DNA from: Kaistia hirudinis
GTDB lineage: Bacteria; Pseudomonadota; Alphaproteobacteria; Rhizobiales; Kaistiaceae
Direction: 5' to 3'
Length of the DNA stretch: 64,000 bases
NCBI RefSeq assembly: GCF_014196455.1
Contig: NZ_JACIDS010000003.1
Location: 620,001-684,000 of the forward strand
Both the position numbers and the translations under genes were made by a program. Each line of letters starts with the position of its first letter. Within the stretch, counting starts at the first letter, position 1. The notes beneath the pieces are model-generated. The model worked only from the letters and a program-made list of their open reading frames with translations, did no database searches and was not told the DNA's origin. Shown here piece by piece: positions 35,200 through 43,629 of this stretch.

Positions 35200-36555
35200 C
35201 TAGATCGCCTCGAGAAACGCCTTCGCCGCCTCGCCGTGCTCGTGACGCAGCTTTGCGAGGTCGACGCCGACAGGCTGGCCATTCTCGACCCGCCATTCGC
35301 CCTTGACCATGACGCGATCGGCCGCATGGGCGCCGCAGAGCACGAGGGCGGCGATCGGATCGCCGGCGCCGGAGAAGCGGAGGTCGTCGAGCGACCAGAA
35401 GGCGAGGTCCGCCTGCTTGCCGACCGCAATGGTGCCGATGTCGTCGCGGCCGAGGCAGCGCGCCGAGCCTTCCGTCGCCCAGCGCAGCGCATCGAGATGG
35501 GTGACCGTCTCGGCGTTATATTTGAGCCGCCCGAGCATCAGCGCGTGGCGGACGGCTTCCATCAGGTTGGAATTGTCGTTCGAGGCCGAACCATCGACGC
35601 CGAGCCCGACCGGAACACCGGCGGCCTCCAGCTCCTTGGTGCGGCAAAGGCCCGAAGCGAGGACCATGTTCGAGGTCGGGCAATGGCAGACGCCGACGCC
35701 GTGCCGGCCGAGCTTTGCCACCTCATCATCGTCGAAATAGATGCCATGCGCGAGCCAGGTCCGGTTCGTCAGCCAGCCGCAATCTTCGAGATAGTCGGCC
35801 GCCGTCATGCCATGCGTCGAGCGGGCGAAGGCCGCTTCCTGCGCGGTTTCGACGAGATGGGTGTGCAGGCGGCAATCATGCTTCTCGGCAAGCGCGGCCG
35901 TCTCGCGCATCAGGTGCTTGGTGACGTCGAAGGGCGCGTTCGGCGCGAGCGCGACGCGCGTCATCGCCCCGTCGGCGCGGTCGTGATAGCGCGCGATCAC
36001 CTGCTCGCAATCGGCGAGGATGACGTCGTCGTCCTGGATCGCACCGCCCGGCGCCACCGCCTGGCTGTCCTCGCCGCCCGAGAGGTCGAGCGCGCCGCGG
36101 GTGAGCGTCATGCGAAGGCCCAGCGCTTCCGCCTCCTCCGCCTCGATGTCCATCGCGTTTTCGAGGCCGGAGGGAAAGAGGTAGTGGTGGTCGGAGGCAC
36201 AGGTGCAGCCGGACATCAGCAGCTCGGTCATCGAGAGCCGCGCGGCGAGGCGGAAATTCTCCGCGTTCACGTGCCGCGTCCAGACCGGGTAGATCGAGGT
36301 GATCCACGGCCAGAGCGACTTGTTGATCGCCTTGGGATGGGCCCGCGTCATCGTCTGGAAGAAGTGGTGATGCGTATTGACGAGGCCGGGCGTCACCACA
36401 TGGCGCGAGGCGTCGAACACCGCATGCACCGGATGGGCGGGCTCGGCGCCCGAGGGCACCAGCTCGACGATGCGCCCGTCCTCGACGACGACACCGCGCT
36501 CGGCTCCCACAGCCAAAGCCGCGATCGGGTCCTTGATCCAGCGCCGCTCCGCCAT
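35200..36555 (-). CDS. 8-oxoguanine deaminase-like amidohydrolase, copy 1
   Basis: A 451-residue zinc amidohydrolase of the 8-oxoguanine deaminase/hydroxyatrazine hydrolase group. VNTHHHFFQTMTRAHPKAINK has the HxH metal motif and substrate-site residues, RLHTHLVETAQE the HxxE motif, WLAHGIYF the third metal-linked His and LGVDGSASNDNSN the catalytic Asp. 8-Oxoguanine deaminase makes uric acid. Compared with the downstream-facing partner copy 2 (36687-38036) it shares about two thirds of residues but has a diverged middle (FARSTHGMTAADYLEDCG in place of YCMEHFGYRPVDYLEEVG), so it may act on a different purine. GAGGATGGGA lies just before the ATG. Confidence 0.9.
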   Translation of the reverse strand: MAERRWIKDPIAALAVGAERGVVVEDGRIVELVPSGAEPAHPVHAVFDASRHVVTPGLVNTHHHFFQTMTRAHPKAINKSLWPWITSIYPVWTRHVNAENFRLAARLSMTELLMSGCTCASDHHYLFPSGLENAMDIEAEEAEALGLRMTLTRGALDLSGGEDSQAVAPGGAIQDDDVILADCEQVIARYHDRADGAMTRVALAPNAPFDVTKHLMRETAALAEKHDCRLHTHLVETAQEAAFARSTHGMTAADYLEDCGWLTNRTWLAHGIYFDDDEVAKLGRHGVGVCHCPTSNMVLASGLCRTKELEAAGVPVGLGVDGSASNDNSNLMEAVRHALMLGRLKYNAETVTHLDALRWATEGSARCLGRDDIGTIAVGKQADLAFWSLDDLRFSGAGDPIAALVLCGAHAADRVMVKGEWRVENGQPVGVDLAKLRHEHGEAAKAFLEAI

Positions 36556-36686
36556 TCCCATCCTCATCGATGCCCGGCTAGCGACAAGATATCGTCGCGC
36601 CTTGCCGGGCAAGACCATATGTGCGGCAAGGATGGGGACGATGTGCAGCGCAGGACCCGAACTGCGTGCAGATCGCCTGATCGAAC

Positions 36687-38036
36687 CTAGACGCTCTCCA
36701 GGAACTTCTTCGCCACGCGGCCATGCTCGTAGCGCAGTTCGGCGAGGTCGACGCCCGGCGGTACGCCGTCCTCGATCCGCCAGGCGCCCTTCACCATGAC
36801 GCGGTCGGCCTTGTAGGCGCCGCAGAGCACGAGCGCGGCGAGCGGATCGCCGGCGCCCGAGAAGCGCAATTCGTCCAGCGTGAAGAAGGAGAGATCGGCC
36901 TGCTTGCCGACGGCGATGGCGCCGATATCGCTGCGGCCGAGGCAGCGCGCGGAGCCTTCAGTCGCCCAGCGGAAGGCGTCGAAATGGGTCACCGTCTCGG
37001 CATTATAGGTGAGGCGGCCGATCATGAGCGCGTGGCGCACGGCTTCCATCAGGTTGGAATTGTCGTTGGACGCCGAGCCGTCGACGCCGAGCCCGACCGG
37101 GCTGCCTGCCGCCTCCAGCTCCTTGGTGCGGCACTGGCCCGAGGCGAGGACCATGTTCGAGGTCGGGCAATGCGAGACGCCGACGCCGGCCTTGCCGAGG
37201 CGAACCATCTCGTCGTCGTTGAAATGAATGCCGTGCGCCAGCCAGACGCGGTCGTTGAGCCAGCCGACCTCCTCCAGATAATCGACCGGCCGGTAGCCGA
37301 AATGCTCCATGCAGTAGACGTTCTCGTCGCGCGTCTCGCCGAGATGGGTGTGCATGTGGCAATTGCACTTCGCGGCCAGTTCGGCCGTCTCGACCATCAG
37401 CCGTTTGGTGACGTTGAACGGCGCGCAGGGCGCAAACGCGACCTGCAGCATCGAACCCTCGGACGCGTCGTGATAGCGGCCGATGACGCGCTCGCAATCG
37501 GCGAGGATGACGTCGGTATCCTGCACCGCGCCCTGGTCGGCATTGCCGCCCTCGTCGGCGGTGAGGTTCAGCGAGCCGCGCGTCAGCGTCATGCGCACGC
37601 CGAGCTTCGCCGCCTCCTCGGCCTGGATGTCCATTGCGAATTCAAGGCCCGGCGGAAACAGATACTGGTGGTCCGAAGCTGTGGTGCAGCCCGAGATCAG
37701 CAGCTCGGTCAAGGCAAGGCGCGTGGCGAGGCGGAAATTCTCGGGGTCGACGTTCCCAGCCCAGATCGGAAAGAGCGCCTGGAGCCAGGGAAAGAGCTCC
37801 TTGTTGATCGCCTTCGGATGGGCGCGCGTCAGCGTCTGGAACATGTGGTGATGCGTGTTGACGAGGCCCGGCGTCACCACGTGGCGCGAGGCGTCGAACA
37901 CCGAATGCACCGGGTGGGCGGGCGCTGCGCCCTTGCCGACAAGCTCGACGATCCGCCCGTCCTCGACCACGACGCCGCGTTCGGCGCCGTCGGCCAGAAC
38001 CGCGATCGGATCCTTCACCCACACCCGTTCGGTCAT
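36687..38036 (-). CDS. 8-oxoguanine deaminase-like amidohydrolase, copy 2
   Basis: A 449-residue close paralogue of the preceding enzyme. It keeps the usual family middle segment (MHTHLGETRDENVYCMEHFGYRPVDYLEE), the metal motifs (NTHHHMFQTLTRAHPKAINKELFPW; WLAHGIHF; GVDGSASNDNSN) and is thus the better candidate for true 8-oxoguanine deamination. It lies upstream of copy 1 with a 131-base gap and is the first gene of the run that ends at dppF. The tandem arrangement shows an old local duplication. Product, if 8-oxoguanine is the substrate, is uric acid. Confidence 0.91.
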   Translation of the reverse strand: MTERVWVKDPIAVLADGAERGVVVEDGRIVELVGKGAAPAHPVHSVFDASRHVVTPGLVNTHHHMFQTLTRAHPKAINKELFPWLQALFPIWAGNVDPENFRLATRLALTELLISGCTTASDHQYLFPPGLEFAMDIQAEEAAKLGVRMTLTRGSLNLTADEGGNADQGAVQDTDVILADCERVIGRYHDASEGSMLQVAFAPCAPFNVTKRLMVETAELAAKCNCHMHTHLGETRDENVYCMEHFGYRPVDYLEEVGWLNDRVWLAHGIHFNDDEMVRLGKAGVGVSHCPTSNMVLASGQCRTKELEAAGSPVGLGVDGSASNDNSNLMEAVRHALMIGRLTYNAETVTHFDAFRWATEGSARCLGRSDIGAIAVGKQADLSFFTLDELRFSGAGDPLAALVLCGAYKADRVMVKGAWRIEDGVPPGVDLAELRYEHGRVAKKFLESV

Positions 38037-38120
38037 CGCATGCCACTCTCGGAACATTGATCTGCGGGCCGACGCTAGGGCCGGCGCCGCAAAGTTACAA
38101 GGTTTCGGCATGCCGCATTC

Positions 38121-39149
38121 TCAGGCAAACCCGGCGATCCGAACGAAGGCGAGGCTGGCGAGGATGAGCACGCCCAGCGAAAGCGCGGCGGCGATCGCCA
38201 CCCGCCCGCCCGACTTGGCGAGGCTCCGCAGGTCCGCGCCAAGGCCGAGCCCGGCCATCGCGATGACGGTCAGCACGGTCGAGGCCGCCCGTGCGAAGCT
38301 TGCCGCCGCGTCCGGCACGACGCCGAGCGTCCTGAGCGCCGCCAGCGCGAAGAAGCCGAGCAGGAACCAGGGAACGAGCTTGCCGAAGGGCAGGCGGGGA
38401 CCACTGCGACCGTGGATCAGCGCGAGGCCGAGCAGGACCGGGCCGAGCATCATGACGCGCAGCAGCTTGACGATCGTCCCCATCTGCACGCTGGCGAGCC
38501 CGATTGGCGCGGTCGCCGCCAGCACCTGCGGCACCGCATAGACGGAGAGGCCGGCGACCACGCCATACTGGATCGGAACGAGGCCGAGCAGGGGGACGAG
38601 CAGGGGCAGGAGCAGGACCGTCAGGATGCCGAGGACGGCGGTGAAGGCGATCGAAGATGCGACTTCCGTCGCGTCCGCGCCGATCACCGGCGCCGCGGCG
38701 GCGATGGCGGAATTGCCGCAGATGGAATTGCCGGCTGCGACCAGCATCGCCATGCCGTGCCGGAGGCCCAGCAGGCGCCCGATCGCGTAGGACGCGCCGA
38801 TGGAGGCGAGCACGATGACGGCGACGCCGGCGAGCAGGCGGCCGCCCGCGCCGGCCACCACGGTTCCGTCGACGGAAAGGCCGAGCAGCACGATGGCGAG
38901 TTCCAGCGGAAGCTTGGCGCTGAAGCCGATCCCGCGCTCGAGCGCAGCCGATTCCGGGAAGCTGGTGCGGATGAGCGAGCCGAGAAGGATGGCGAGCACG
39001 AGCGGCTCCAGCCAGACACGGCCGAACAGCGCGCCCTCGGCCTCGGCGACAAGGCTGGCGAGCACGGCGACGCCGCATGCCGCGAGGATGCCCCCCACCA
39101 GGGGGCCGGGATGGGACAAAGGCCGGGAAGAAAGAGTGAATGCAGGCAT
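38121..39149 (-). CDS. YeiH-type (UPF0324) putative sulfate-exporter family membrane protein
   Basis: A 342-residue inner-membrane protein with about ten helices and the UPF0324/YeiH signature (LEPLVLAILLGSLIRTSFPES; AAGNSICGNSAIAAAAPVIGA near residue 145). The family is annotated as putative sulfate exporters, but direct evidence is slight. A LysR gene is divergent from it, with a palindrome at 39223-39245 in the shared promoter region, the same YeiH/YeiE arrangement as in E. coli. GGAGG precedes the ATG. It is followed at 84 bases by the deaminase-like genes on the same strand, so read-through is possible. Confidence 0.88.
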   Translation of the reverse strand: MPAFTLSSRPLSHPGPLVGGILAACGVAVLASLVAEAEGALFGRVWLEPLVLAILLGSLIRTSFPESAALERGIGFSAKLPLELAIVLLGLSVDGTVVAGAGGRLLAGVAVIVLASIGASYAIGRLLGLRHGMAMLVAAGNSICGNSAIAAAAPVIGADATEVASSIAFTAVLGILTVLLLPLLVPLLGLVPIQYGVVAGLSVYAVPQVLAATAPIGLASVQMGTIVKLLRVMMLGPVLLGLALIHGRSGPRLPFGKLVPWFLLGFFALAALRTLGVVPDAAASFARAASTVLTVIAMAGLGLGADLRSLAKSGGRVAIAAALSLGVLILASLAFVRIAGFA

Positions 39150-39222
39150 GACAGCCTCCGGATCGAATGAGGCCGCTTATCCTCCCGGTAAACCGTTCGA
39201 TCCATCGACTAATGTGCTATGT

Positions 39223-39245
39223 TTCATTCGATCAAAGCGAATGAA
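39223..39245. promoter_or_regulatory. Inverted repeat in the yeiH/lysR shared promoter, probable LysR site
   Basis: TTCATTCG-N7-CGAATGAA (39223-39230 with 39238-39245) is a perfect 8-bp inverted repeat ending three bases before the LysR ATG at 39249. A further half-site CGAATGA occurs at 39164-39170. The T-N11-A layout within it fits a LysR-type box. Confidence 0.55.
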
Positions 39246-39248
39246 CCC

Positions 39249-40199
39249 ATGACGCTCGAGCAACTTCGTATCTTCCTGGCCGTCGCGGAGCGCGAACACC
39301 TCACACGCGCGGCCGAGCATCTGCACCTGACGCCTTCGGCGGTCAGCGCCGCGATCCGTGCGCTCGAGGATCGCCATCAGGTGCGCCTCTTCGACCGTGT
39401 CGGGCGGGGAATCGCGCTGACCGAGGCCGGCCTGCTCTTCCTGGGCGAGGCGCGGGCGATCCTCGATCGGGCGGCGGCCGCCGAGGCCATGCTGTCGGAT
39501 CTCGGCAATCTGGCGCGTGGTGCGCTGATCATCGGCGCCAGCCAGACCACGGCCAGCTATCACCTGCCGCAGCTGCTGATGGCATTCCATGACGCGCATC
39601 CGGCGATCACGCTCCGCCTTCTGACAGGCAATACGGAGACGATCGGTCAGGCCGTCGTCGAAGGGCGCGTGGAGCTCGGCTTCATCGAGGGGCCGTTTTC
39701 CTCGCCGCTGGTCGAGCGCGTCGCCGTGGCTGAAGACGAACTGATCGCGCTCGTCGGGCCGGGGCATCCTTGGGCTGAGCGAGAAGGCCTCGGTGCCGAT
39801 GACATCAGGGCGGCGCGGTGGGTGCTGCGCGAGGAGGGGTCCGGGACGCGGGCGACCTTCGAGCAGTATCTTCAGTCCGTCGGACTATCGATCGGCCAGC
39901 TCGACGTGGCGCTCGAACTCCCGTCCAACGAAGCGGTGCTGTCGGCCCTTGAAGGCGGCACCTGCGTCGCGGCGCTCTCTGTATCGGCCGCCGCTGCGGC
40001 GATCGATGCCGGACGGGTGATCCGCGCGGATCTCGGCCTGACGCGGCGCACGCTCGCCATGATCCGCCACCGCGAGCGCCATGCGACGGCGGCGATGCGC
40101 GCGTTCGAGACGCTCCTGTTCGCGCGCGGCCCGTGGCGCGCCGTCAGTCGCGCCGCGCCGCCACCGCCTCGACCTCGACCAGAAATTCCGGCCTCGTGA
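39249..40199 (+). CDS. LysR family transcriptional regulator, divergent from yeiH
   Basis: A 316-residue LysR regulator similar to YeiE/CysB-type proteins. The helix-turn-helix is MTLEQLRIFLAVAEREHLTRAAEHLHLTPSAVSAAIRALEDRHQVRLFDRVGR at residues 1-54, and the effector domain starts near residue 85. The start at 39249 was chosen over an upstream in-frame ATG (39219) because the typical LysR N-terminus begins here and the inverted repeat would otherwise lie in the coding region. The C-terminus overlaps the convergent RidA gene by 56 bases. Confidence 0.9.
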   Translation: MTLEQLRIFLAVAEREHLTRAAEHLHLTPSAVSAAIRALEDRHQVRLFDRVGRGIALTEAGLLFLGEARAILDRAAAAEAMLSDLGNLARGALIIGASQTTASYHLPQLLMAFHDAHPAITLRLLTGNTETIGQAVVEGRVELGFIEGPFSSPLVERVAVAEDELIALVGPGHPWAEREGLGADDIRAARWVLREEGSGTRATFEQYLQSVGLSIGQLDVALELPSNEAVLSALEGGTCVAALSVSAAAAAIDAGRVIRADLGLTRRTLAMIRHRERHATAAMRAFETLLFARGPWRAVSRAAPPPPRPRPEIPAS

Positions 40200-40536
40200 A
40201 GCCGGAGACGATATAGAGCGTGGAGGCGGGCAGGGGGTCGCTCACATAGCGGTCGCGCACGCTCATATAGCGGCGCATGTCCTCGCGCTTCGTCACGAAG
40301 GCGGAGAGGCGGACGATGTCCGCCATGTCCATGCCGCCGGCCGCCAGAATGCTGCGGATCGCCTCGAAGCAGATTTCCGCCTGTTCCTCGACGCTCTCGG
40401 GAACCGTGTCGTCGGCCCGGACGCCGAGCTGCCCGGACGTATAGACGAAACGGCTCCCGGAAGGCACCTCGACGCCATGGCTATAGCGGCCGAAGGGTGG
40501 GCGGATGTCGGAAGGCGTGACGGGCCGGTTGGACAT
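40144..40536 (-). CDS. RidA family protein
   Basis: A 130-residue RidA (YjgF/YER057c/UK114) protein. Members of the main clade hydrolyse reactive enamine/imine intermediates made by PLP enzymes, and other clades act in pyrimidine and amino-acid breakdown. Conserved features include VYTSGQLGVRAD, QAEICFEAIRSILAAGGMDMADIVRLSAFVT and STLYIVSGFTRPEFLVEVEAVA. The Arg usually near residue 105 of RidA is not clearly present in this layout, so it may be a non-canonical clade. It is divergent from the plus-strand nucleobase operon, which begins at 40858. Confidence 0.88.
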   Translation of the reverse strand: MSNRPVTPSDIRPPFGRYSHGVEVPSGSRFVYTSGQLGVRADDTVPESVEEQAEICFEAIRSILAAGGMDMADIVRLSAFVTKREDMRRYMSVRDRYVSDPLPASTLYIVSGFTRPEFLVEVEAVAARRD

Positions 40537-40857
40537 GGACGATGCCTTTCTGCGTGGTCGGGCGAGGCTAGAAGCGCCTGGCGCGGGCCGCAAGAGCACC
40601 GCGCCGCGTGTCGCACAGCCAATAGGCAATCTGTCGCAGTGCGCTGGGGTGGAGTCGTGATTTGCCTCTATACTAGGCAAAAGCCATCCCCTAGATTGGC
40701 TGATGATGGCACGGGAGAGCTCTGCGGCGCCGCGATGGCGAGGCCGATGGCGCACAATCCGGTGGCACACGTCTTGCGAGCGAACGGCGTCCGCGGCGGC
40801 TGCCTGGATGCGGGACGGGCAGGACCGGAACGCGGCGTCGAAGAGAGGGACATAAGA
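40537..40857. other. Divergent regulatory gap between ridA-like and the nucleobase operon
   Basis: 321 bases without a convincing gene. The main recognisable element is the sigma-54-type promoter at 40763-40777. No terminator or repeat was identified. Frames that continue through it are Arg/Ala-rich and not conserved. Confidence 0.5.
40763..40777 (+). promoter_or_regulatory. Sigma-54 (-24/-12) promoter candidate
   Basis: TGGCAC-N5-TTGC (TGGCAC at 40763-40768, TTGC at 40774-40777) matches the RpoN consensus at all ten key bases with exact spacing. It lies about 80 bases before the SBP start codon. It would link this operon to nitrogen control through NtrC-like activators; no activator site was confirmed. 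Confidence 0.65.
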
Positions 40858-41871
40858 ATGGGACGGACGAAAAACGGGGCATTGGCGGCGGTGGCGGGCG
40901 CATTTGCGCTTTTCGCGGCCGGTCAGGCGATGGCGCTCGACGAGGTGAGCTTCGGCACCAACTGGCTCGCGCAGGCGGAGCATGGCGGCTTCTATCAAGC
41001 CGTTGCCGATGGCACCTATGAGAAATACGGCCTCAAGGTCACGATCGTTCAGGGCGGGCCGCAGGCGGCCAACCGCGCGCTGATGCTGGCCGGCAAGACG
41101 CAGTTCTTCATGGCCGGCAATCTGCTGGAGCCGTTCTCGGCCGCGCAGGAGGGCATTCCGCTCGTCGAGGTCGCGGCGATCTTCCAGAAGGAGCCGCAGG
41201 TCCTCATCGCCCATCCCGATACGGGAATCGAGAAGTTCGAGGATCTCGCCAAGCTGCCGACCATCTTCATGGGCAAGGACGGCTATGCGTCCTATTTCCA
41301 GTGGATGAAGTCGGCCTATCCCGGCTTCACCGACGAACAGTACAAGCCCTACACCTTCAATCCGGCGCCGTTCCTGGCGGACAAGCAGTCGGCGCAGCAG
41401 GGCTACATCACGTCCGAGCCTTTCGAGATCGAGAAGCAGGGCGGCTTCAAGCCGAAGCTCTTCCTTCTGGCCGACAGCGGCTTCGACACCTATTCGACGC
41501 TGATCGAGACCACGCAGGACTATCTCAAGTCCAATCCGGACGTGGTGAAGCGCTTCGTCGAGGCGTCGATCATCGGCTGGTACAATTATCTCTACGGCGA
41601 CAACAAGGCCGCCAACGATCTGATCAAGAAAGACAATCCGGAGATGACGGATGAGCAGATCGCCTTCTCCATCGCGACGATGAAGGAGTATGGCATCGTC
41701 GATTCCGGCGAGGCGGAGAAGGGCGGCATCGGCTGCCTGACGAAGGAACACATCGAGTCCTTCTACGGCAAGATGGTCAAGGCCGGCGTCGTCAAGGCCG
41801 GGCTCGACCTGGCGCCCGTCTATTCGACCGAATTCGTCTGCAAGGGCGTCGGCAAGGAACTGAAGAAGTAG
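40858..41871 (+). CDS. ABC transporter substrate-binding protein, NMT1/THI5-like
   Basis: A 337-residue periplasmic binding protein with a signal peptide (residues 1-26, ending AMA). The NMT1/SsuA/THI5 fold is shown by VSFGTNWLAQAEHGGFYQAVADGTYEKYGLKVTIVQGGPQAANRALMLAGKTQFFMAG and KLPTIFMGKDGYASYFQWMKSAYPG. Such proteins bind pyrimidines (thiamin precursors, cytosine-like bases), taurine or aromatic sulfonates. With a cytosine-deaminase-like gene in the same operon, a pyrimidine ligand is likely. AGAGGGA lies before the ATG at 40858. A strong hairpin follows the stop. Confidence 0.9.
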   Translation: MGRTKNGALAAVAGAFALFAAGQAMALDEVSFGTNWLAQAEHGGFYQAVADGTYEKYGLKVTIVQGGPQAANRALMLAGKTQFFMAGNLLEPFSAAQEGIPLVEVAAIFQKEPQVLIAHPDTGIEKFEDLAKLPTIFMGKDGYASYFQWMKSAYPGFTDEQYKPYTFNPAPFLADKQSAQQGYITSEPFEIEKQGGFKPKLFLLADSGFDTYSTLIETTQDYLKSNPDVVKRFVEASIIGWYNYLYGDNKAANDLIKKDNPEMTDEQIAFSIATMKEYGIVDSGEAEKGGIGCLTKEHIESFYGKMVKAGVVKAGLDLAPVYSTEFVCKGVGKELKK

Positions 41872-41883
41872 TGCAATATGGGC

Positions 41884-41914
41884 GCGCCGCCTGCCGGTCA
41901 CCGGCGGGCGGCGC
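41884..41914 (+). terminator. Intra-operon stem-loop after the binding-protein gene
   Basis: A 14-bp stem (8 GC-rich pairs, one G-U, then 5-6 pairs) with a three-base loop between the SBP and ATPase genes, followed by CGTCTTTCTTC. It may stabilise SBP mRNA or partly terminate, so more binding protein is made than ATPase. Confidence 0.6.
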
Positions 41915-41957
41915 CGTCTTTCTTCGGCCGCGCGCGGCCTTGCGAGGGTTTTTCTCT

Positions 41958-42776
41958 GTGTCTTCGGCAGTGAGCATGAACGCGGTCGCACCGTCCGGGA
42001 AGCCGATCGTCCGGCTCGAGCATGTTTCCAAAACCTTCTCGAACGGGACGATCGCCCTCAAGGACATGTCGCTGACGATCGGCGAAGGCGAGTTCGTCAG
42101 CCTGCTCGGCCCGTCGGGCTGCGGCAAGTCCACGGCGCTCAGGATCATGGCCGGGCTCGGCGATGCCTCGACCGGGCGGGTCGAATGGCCGACCATGCCG
42201 CATGATGCGTCCGGCAAGCCGGAGCGCGAGATCGGCTTCGTGTTCCAGGAGCCGACGCTGATGCCCTGGGCCACCGTCTACAAGAATGTCTGGCTGCCGC
42301 TGCGGCTGCACGGCGTCTCGAAGGCCGCGGCGCGCGAGCGCGTCATGTCGGCGCTCGAGATGGTCGGCCTCGACAAGTTCGCCGACTCCTATCCGCGCGA
42401 GCTCTCCGGCGGCATGAAGATGCGCGTCTCGATCGCGCGCGCTCTGGTGACCCGCCCCCGCGTCCTGCTGATGGACGAGCCCTTCGCCGCGCTCGACGAG
42501 ATCACGCGGCAAAAGCTCAATGACGACCTTCTGCGCCTTTGGGAGCAGTTCGGCTGGACCGTCGTGTTCGTGACCCATTCGGTGTTCGAATCTGTCTATC
42601 TGTCGAGCCGGATCGTCGTCATGGCGGCCCGACCCGGCCGCGTCATCGATGAAATGGAAGTCGACGCGCCGCATCCGCGCGGCGTGGCCTTCCGCACCTC
42701 GCTGGAATATGGCGAATTCTGCCGCCGGGCGTCGCAGTCGCTGCTCTCGGCCATCGGAGCGAACGACCACCTATGA
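41958..42776 (+). CDS. ABC transporter ATP-binding protein (NitT/TauT type)
   Basis: A 272-residue ATPase: Walker A LLGPSGCGKSTALRIMAG near residue 70, Q-loop GFVFQEPTLMPWATVYKNV, signature LSGGMKMRVSIARAL, Walker B VLLMDEPFAALDEITR, switch His in VFVTHSVFESVYLS. It belongs to the NrtD/SsuB/TauB group of ATPases for small nitrogen- and sulfur-containing substrates. GAGGG nine bases before a GTG at 41958 favours that start; an ATG at 41976 is the alternative. Its end overlaps the permease start (ATGA). Confidence 0.91.
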   Translation: MSSAVSMNAVAPSGKPIVRLEHVSKTFSNGTIALKDMSLTIGEGEFVSLLGPSGCGKSTALRIMAGLGDASTGRVEWPTMPHDASGKPEREIGFVFQEPTLMPWATVYKNVWLPLRLHGVSKAAARERVMSALEMVGLDKFADSYPRELSGGMKMRVSIARALVTRPRVLLMDEPFAALDEITRQKLNDDLLRLWEQFGWTVVFVTHSVFESVYLSSRIVVMAARPGRVIDEMEVDAPHPRGVAFRTSLEYGEFCRRASQSLLSAIGANDHL

Positions 42777-43627
42777 GTCAGCTGGATCAGAGCGGCGCGG
42801 TGCCGGCCGCTGCCGAGAACGCCGCGCCGGCGGTTTCCCTCTCGGGCGAGCGGGTCTTGCGGGTCATCGTGCCGCTGGTGATGCTCGCGGCGCTGGTCGG
42901 GCTCTGGGCCTGGTATGTCCAGGCCTACAACATCCCCAAATACATCCTGCCGAGCCCAGCCCTCGTCGCGCAGTCGCTCGTCAATGATTGGCCGATCCTC
43001 GGTGCGGCCCTGCTCGTGACGCTGAAGATCACCTTTGCCGCGCTCGCCATCGCGCTCGTCGGCGGCGTCGTCCTCGCCGTCCTCCTGGTGCAGTCGAAAT
43101 GGATCGAGCTCGCCATTTCGCCCTATATGGTCATCCTGCAGGTGACACCGATCGTCGCGATCGCGCCGCTGATCCTGATCTATGCTCCGTCGACCCAGGT
43201 TGCGCTGCTTGTCTGCGCCTGGATCGTCGCCTTCTTCCCGGTATTGTCCAACACGACGCAGGGCCTCAAGAGCACGGATCACAACCTGCTCAACCTGTTC
43301 GAGCTCTATGGCGCCTCGCCGCTGCAGACGCTGTTCCTGCTGAAGCTGCCTGCGGCGCTGCCCTATTTCCTGGCCGGCCTGCGCATTGCCGGCGGCCTGG
43401 CGCTGATCGCGGCCGTGGTCGCGGAGTTCGCCGCCGGATCGGCCGGCGCCGGATCCGGCCTCGCCTTCCGCCTGCTCGAATCGCAGTATCGCCTCAACAT
43501 TCCGCGCCTGTTCGCGGCGCTGCTGCTGCTGTGCGCCACCGGCGTCGCGATCTACGGCGCGACCAGCCTCATTTCACATCTGATGCTGCGGCGCTGGCAC
43601 GAGAGCGCCATCCGGCGGGAGAATTGA
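42773..43627 (+). CDS. ABC transporter permease (NitT/TauT type)
   Basis: A 284-residue inner-membrane permease of the BPD_transp_1 type with six helices. The loop FELYGASPLQTLFLLKLPAALPYFLAGLRIAGGLALIAAVVAEFAAG (about residues 180-225) is the EAA motif that contacts the ATPase. The N-terminal 35 residues are an acidic, unstructured cap. It overlaps the ATPase gene by 4 bases and is 2 bases before the next gene. Confidence 0.92.
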   Translation: MSQLDQSGAVPAAAENAAPAVSLSGERVLRVIVPLVMLAALVGLWAWYVQAYNIPKYILPSPALVAQSLVNDWPILGAALLVTLKITFAALAIALVGGVVLAVLLVQSKWIELAISPYMVILQVTPIVAIAPLILIYAPSTQVALLVCAWIVAFFPVLSNTTQGLKSTDHNLLNLFELYGASPLQTLFLLKLPAALPYFLAGLRIAGGLALIAAVVAEFAAGSAGAGSGLAFRLLESQYRLNIPRLFAALLLLCATGVAIYGATSLISHLMLRRWHESAIRREN

Positions 43628-43629
43628 GC

